Below, one piece after another: positions 60,907-64,000 of a stretch of DNA of 64,000 bases (positions are counted from its first letter, which is position 1; the number at the start of each line of letters is the position of its first letter). The translations under genes were made by a program, and so were the position numbers. Below the pieces are notes generated by a model, which worked only from the letters and a program-made list of their open reading frames with translations, did no database searches and was not told the origin of the DNA. The stretch is from Bradyrhizobium commune (GTDB taxonomy: Bacteria > Pseudomonadota > Alphaproteobacteria > Rhizobiales > Xanthobacteraceae): assembly GCF_015624505.1 (NCBI RefSeq), contig NZ_CP061379.1, forward strand, positions 5,518,001 through 5,582,000, given 5' to 3'.

Positions 60907-61908
60907 TCAGGCGACCTTTCGCGTCGCACCCGTCCCATCCAGGAACCCCATCAGGCGGCCGCGGATGATCTGTTCCGCCTCGCTCATGATGCGATCGACG
61001 AGTTCCTTGCAGGTGGGGATGTCGTGGATCAGCCCTGCGACCATGCCGCAGCTCCAGGCACCGGCATCCATCTGGCCTTCCAGCATGATCCTGGGATAGA
61101 CGCCCGCGACCTGGTCGTGGATGTCGTCGATCGTGAGCTGGTCGCCCTTGGCGTGCTCGATCTCGAGCAGACGCTCGACATTGGCGTTCTTGAGCACGCG
61201 CTCGGTGTTGCGCAAGCGCCGCATGATCAGGCGGGTGTCGAGCTCGGTCGCCGCGACCAGCGCATTCTTCACGTTCTGATGCACCGGCGCTTCCTTGGTC
61301 GCAATGAAGCGCGTGCCCATGTTCATGCCGGCCGCGCCCAGCGACAGCGCCGCGACCAGGCTGCGCCCGTCGGCCATGCCGCCGGAGGCGACGAACGGAA
61401 TCTTCAATTCCTCCGCCGCGCGCGGCAGCAGGATCATGTTGGGGATGTCGTCCTCGCCGGGATGACCGCCGCACTCAAAGCCGTCGACGCTGACGGCGTC
61501 GCAACCGATGCGTTCGGCTTTCAGCGAGTGCCGCACCGAGGTGCATTTGTGGATCACCTTGATGCCGGCGGCCTTCAGCGCCGGCATGTAGGCTTCCGGG
61601 CTGCGGCCCGCGGTCTCAACCGCCTTGATGCCACCCTCGACGATGGCCGCGATGTATTCGGGATAAGGCGGTGCCGAGAAGGTCGGCAGGAAGGTGAGGT
61701 TCACGCCGAACGGCTTGTCGGTGATGTCGCGGCAGCGCGCGATCTCTTTCGCCAGCAGCTCCGGCGTTTTCTGCGTGAGACCGGTGATGATGCCGAGGCC
61801 GCCGGCATTGGAGACGGCGGCGGCCAACTCGGCGAAGCCGACGAAATGCATGCCGCCCTGGATGATGGGGTGCTCGATGCCGAACAGTTCGGTGATCGCG
61901 GTCTTCAC
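60907..61908 (-). CDS. Nitronate monooxygenase / NAD(P)H-dependent flavin oxidoreductase
   Basis: The 333-residue FMN TIM-barrel protein has IIQGGMHFVGFAELAAAVSNAGGLGIITGL near 15-45, a KPFGVNLTFLP segment near 65, the DAVSVDGFECGGHPGEDD segment near 137 with the flavin-site GGHPG, and PFVASGGMADGRSLVAALSLGAAGMNMGTRF near 172-200. It is related to 2-nitropropane dioxygenases and enoyl-ACP reductase II-like enzymes. The start is GTG at 61908 with GGAGG eight bases upstream. It probably shares a transcript with the SDR gene, which ends 63 bases upstream. Confidence 0.9.
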   Translation of the reverse strand: MKTAITELFGIEHPIIQGGMHFVGFAELAAAVSNAGGLGIITGLTQKTPELLAKEIARCRDITDKPFGVNLTFLPTFSAPPYPEYIAAIVEGGIKAVETAGRSPEAYMPALKAAGIKVIHKCTSVRHSLKAERIGCDAVSVDGFECGGHPGEDDIPNMILLPRAAEELKIPFVASGGMADGRSLVAALSLGAAGMNMGTRFIATKEAPVHQNVKNALVAATELDTRLIMRRLRNTERVLKNANVERLLEIEHAKGDQLTIDDIHDQVAGVYPRIMLEGQMDAGAWSCGMVAGLIHDIPTCKELVDRIMSEAEQIIRGRLMGFLDGTGATRKVA

Positions 61909-61971
61909 TTCATTCGCCTCCCGGAATTTTGCCTAGGTTGGGATCAGTCTAGCCGGAGTTTTGCGCCGCGG

Positions 61972-62709
61972 TCACCATTTCTCTCCGAACGGGCGGATCT
62001 CCATCTCGAAGGTCCAGGCGCTCTTCGGCTGCTGATAAAGCTGCCAATAGGCGTCCGCCACCGACGACGGCGGCATCAGGAGATCGGGATTGTCGAGCGC
62101 CTCCTTGCCCCAGAGCTGCTCTCGGCGCTCCCGCACCCAGGCCGTATCGACCCCGGAGTCGATGATCAGATGGGCGACATGGATGTTCTTCGGCCCAAGC
62201 TCGCGCGCCATCGCCTGCGCCACCGCACGCAGGCCGAACTTGGCGCTGGCAAACGCCGCGAAGCCGCTGCCGCCACGCAGGGATGCGGTCGCACCGGTGA
62301 AGAAGATCTTGCCGCCACCGCGCGGCAGCATCAGCCGCGCCGCTTCACGGCCCGCAAGGAAGCCGGAATAGCAGGCCATCTCCCAAACCTTGCGAAACAC
62401 GCGCTCGGTGGTGTCGAGGATCGGGAAGTTGACGTTGGCGCCGACGTTGAAGATGCAGACTTCAAGCGGCGCATGCTTGTCGGCGTCGTTGAGGAAGGCG
62501 ATGACCTCTTCCTCCTTGCGCGCATCGAGCGAGCGGGCATGGATCTCGCCGCCGGCCGCCTCGATATCCTTCACCAGCGGCGCCAGCTTCTCGCCGTTGC
62601 GGCGGCCGGCGAAGATCGAAAATCCCTCGGCGGCGAATTTCTTCGCAATCTCGGAGCCGATGAAATCGCCGGCTCCGATCACAGCCGCTGTCGCGTTTCG
62701 CCTGGGCAA
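61972..62709 (-). CDS. Atypical SDR-family protein (SDR_c10-like) with Phe replacing the catalytic Tyr
   Basis: The 245-residue Rossmann protein has the nucleotide motif VIGAGDFIGSEIA near 10, IFNVGANVNFPI near 85, a Ser/Thr region KIFFTGATASLRG near 137, and FASAK near 150, where the Tyr-x3-Lys Tyr is Phe. This combination matches a recognised SDR subgroup (c10) with incomplete glycine motif and Phe for Tyr. Its chemistry is uncertain, and it may bind cofactor without classical dehydrogenase activity. The start is TTG at 62709 with GGAGG five bases upstream. It lies ahead of the nitronate monooxygenase gene. Confidence 0.87.
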   Translation of the reverse strand: MPRRNATAAVIGAGDFIGSEIAKKFAAEGFSIFAGRRNGEKLAPLVKDIEAAGGEIHARSLDARKEEEVIAFLNDADKHAPLEVCIFNVGANVNFPILDTTERVFRKVWEMACYSGFLAGREAARLMLPRGGGKIFFTGATASLRGGSGFAAFASAKFGLRAVAQAMARELGPKNIHVAHLIIDSGVDTAWVRERREQLWGKEALDNPDLLMPPSSVADAYWQLYQQPKSAWTFEMEIRPFGEKW

Positions 62710-62786
62710 GATCGCCTCCTCCGGTTGAAGATGTGATTGAGCCGGAGGCTATAGTTCCGGAATAGAACGGTCAAATCCCCGCGAAT

Positions 62787-64000
62787 TCAGTGGCCCCGCG
62801 GCGGCGCGCCGAGATTGATCGGGCGCAGCACCGCGGCAGTCGGAATCATCAGCACGGCGATGATTGCAAGCGTCCAGAACACGTCGATATAGGCCAGGAA
62901 GTCGACCTGCTGCTGCAAGGTTTGGCCGACCCAGGCCACCGCCTGCGCGGCCGCATCGCTCGCGTTCGAGCCTTGCGCCTGGAAAAAGCGCGTCATTGTA
63001 TCGATGGTCTGCTGGTAGCCGAGATCGGACGGCGCGGCGTGCTCGATCAGGCGGCTCTGGTGGAATTGCTGGCGCTGAGCCAGGACCGTCTGCGCCAGCG
63101 CCACGCCCATGGAGCCGCCGATGTTGCGGGCGACGTTGATCAGCGCCGAGGCCTGGTTGGTCTTGTCGGGCGGAATACCGTCATAGGACGCGGTCGTCAC
63201 CGGCAAGAACAGGAACGGAAGACCGATCGCCAGGAAGATGCGCGACAGCGCCGCATAGCCGTAGCTGATGTCGCCGGTCAATCCCGTCAGATGCCACATC
63301 GAGAACGCCACGACAGTGGCGCCGAACATGATGAGATATTTCGGCTGCACCGTACCGACGAGGCGGCCCACGACCGGCATCAGCACCAGCGTCGCGACGC
63401 CGCCCGGCGACAATGCGAGGCCGGCGAGCAGCGCCGTATAGTTCAGCTCGGTCTGGAGCAATTGCGGCAGAAGCTGCGTGGTCGAGATCAGCACCGCGCC
63501 GGTACCGAGCATGACCAGGAAGCAGGCGGCGAACTGGCGGCGGCCGAGCAGCCGGAGATCGATGATGGGCTCTTCGCGCGTCAGCTCCCACGGGATCAGC
63601 GCGAGCAATGATGCGGCAGAAAGCACCGCGAAGGTCACGATCAGGTTCGAACCGAACCAGTCGTTGCGCTGGCCTTCGTCGAGCACGTATTCGAGCGAGC
63701 CGAGCCCGATCGCGACCAGTGCGAAACCGACATAGTCGACACGCAGGCCCTTGCTCAGCAGCGCCGCCCTCTCCTCCTCCGCCCCCGACGGCTCCTTGAC
63801 CAGCGTGCCGACCAGGACCAATGACAGGAGTCCCATCGGCACGTTGATCAGGAACACCCAGTGCCACGAATAGGTATCGGTGATCCAGCCTCCCAGCGTC
63901 GGACCGATCACGGGCGCGACCACGACAGCCACGCCGTAGATCGCAAAAGCCTGGCCGCGCTTATGCGGCGGAAAGGAATCCGCCAGGATCGCCTGCTCGC
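62787..64000 (-). CDS. DHA2-family (EmrB/QacA-type) MFS exporter, 5'-truncated by the window edge
   Basis: The frame is open to the last base, and upstream residues include QAILADSFPPHKRGQAFAIYG before VVAPVIGPTLGGWITD, the family's motif C region at the end of TM5. About 404 residues are visible, covering most of the fourteen-helix pump. It ends with MIPTAAVLRPINLGAPPRGH. DHA2 members export drugs or organic anions with an EmrA-like adaptor, which would lie outside this window. The missing part holds roughly the first 120 residues. Confidence 0.88.
   Translation of the reverse strand, partial: EQAILADSFPPHKRGQAFAIYGVAVVVAPVIGPTLGGWITDTYSWHWVFLINVPMGLLSLVLVGTLVKEPSGAEEERAALLSKGLRVDYVGFALVAIGLGSLEYVLDEGQRNDWFGSNLIVTFAVLSAASLLALIPWELTREEPIIDLRLLGRRQFAACFLVMLGTGAVLISTTQLLPQLLQTELNYTALLAGLALSPGGVATLVLMPVVGRLVGTVQPKYLIMFGATVVAFSMWHLTGLTGDISYGYAALSRIFLAIGLPFLFLPVTTASYDGIPPDKTNQASALINVARNIGGSMGVALAQTVLAQRQQFHQSRLIEHAAPSDLGYQQTIDTMTRFFQAQGSNASDAAAQAVAWVGQTLQQQVDFLAYIDVFWTLAIIAVLMIPTAAVLRPINLGAPPRGH

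Noticed and set aside
1..64000. CRISPR arrays, insertion sequences, integrases, prophage or toxin-antitoxin pairs
   Set aside because: I looked for regularly spaced repeats, transposase motifs and paired small genes across the window and found none that could be supported.

Overview
The window is a gene-dense, high-GC stretch of ordinary chromosome from an alphaproteobacterium, most likely Bradyrhizobium or a close relative. This is inferred from the gene order (histone deacetylase-like / xseB / dxs / tlyA / TrmA-type methyltransferase; fabI / phosphoglycerate-mutase-like / aroC), from the many fatty-acid and acyl-CoA genes, and from intergenic palindromes of a kind common in that group. It holds about 65 protein genes, one tRNA-Gln, one fluoride riboswitch, a few clear terminators and several palindromic intergenic repeats. 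I see no insertion sequence, prophage, integrase or CRISPR array. The first gene (VOC family) and the last (DHA2-type MFS exporter) run off the ends.

Layout. 1-5.9 kb: VOC protein, TPR/GT41 glycosyltransferase, small membrane protein, crotonase and flavin-type oxidase genes divergent from a TetR regulator, then a LysR regulator. 6.0-11.6 kb: a tightly packed RND efflux operon (unknown protein, membrane-fusion protein, RND pump, membrane protein) divergent from the LysR gene, then tRNA-Gln. 11.9-18.8 kb: DmdC-type acyl-CoA dehydrogenase, MFS, crotonase-fold protein, 5'-nucleotidase, deacetylase. 18.9-24.2 kb: xseB, dxs (isoprenoid precursors), nucleoside deoxyribosyltransferase, tlyA and a TrmA-family methyltransferase. 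24-30 kb: small exported, methyltransferase, acetyltransferase, VOC, nucleotidyltransferase and von Willebrand-like genes. 30.5-32.3 kb: a fluoride riboswitch with its own intrinsic terminator, followed by an MFS transporter and a CrcB/Fluc fluoride channel. 32.4-38 kb: clpS, two GNAT acetyltransferases, a class III cyclase, and the fabI / phosphatase / aroC group. 37.9-41.9 kb: ECF sigma and anti-sigma factors, a DnaJ-like protein, a surface lipoprotein and pdxH. 41.9-52.6 kb: SDR, small Cys-rich protein, CorA, L,D-transpeptidase, extensin-like peptidase, acyl-CoA ligase, DUF1499 protein, MBL hydrolase, glutaryl-CoA dehydrogenase and RibB. 52.9-64 kb: DUF3124 protein, aminotransferase, short XRE regulator with an FNR/FixK-like box upstream, small exported proteins, alpha/beta hydrolase, aldo-keto reductase, PhoD phosphatase, nitronate monooxygenase, atypical SDR and an MFS exporter.

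The most notable item is the fluoride-responsive unit at 30.5-32.3 kb. A well-conserved crcB-motif aptamer sits ahead of an intrinsic terminator, with a competing antiterminator pairing visible in the sequence. The first gene it controls is not the known fluoride channel but an uncharacterised MFS transporter; the channel is second. Other points worth checking are an FNR/FixK-like box at 55381, a NemR-like operator at the TetR gene, an inverted repeat framing the clpS -10 box, enzymes lacking expected catalytic residues (crotonase at 15243, SDR at 61972, GTP-cyclohydrolase-like half of RibB), and a 560-base gene-free stretch before dxs.
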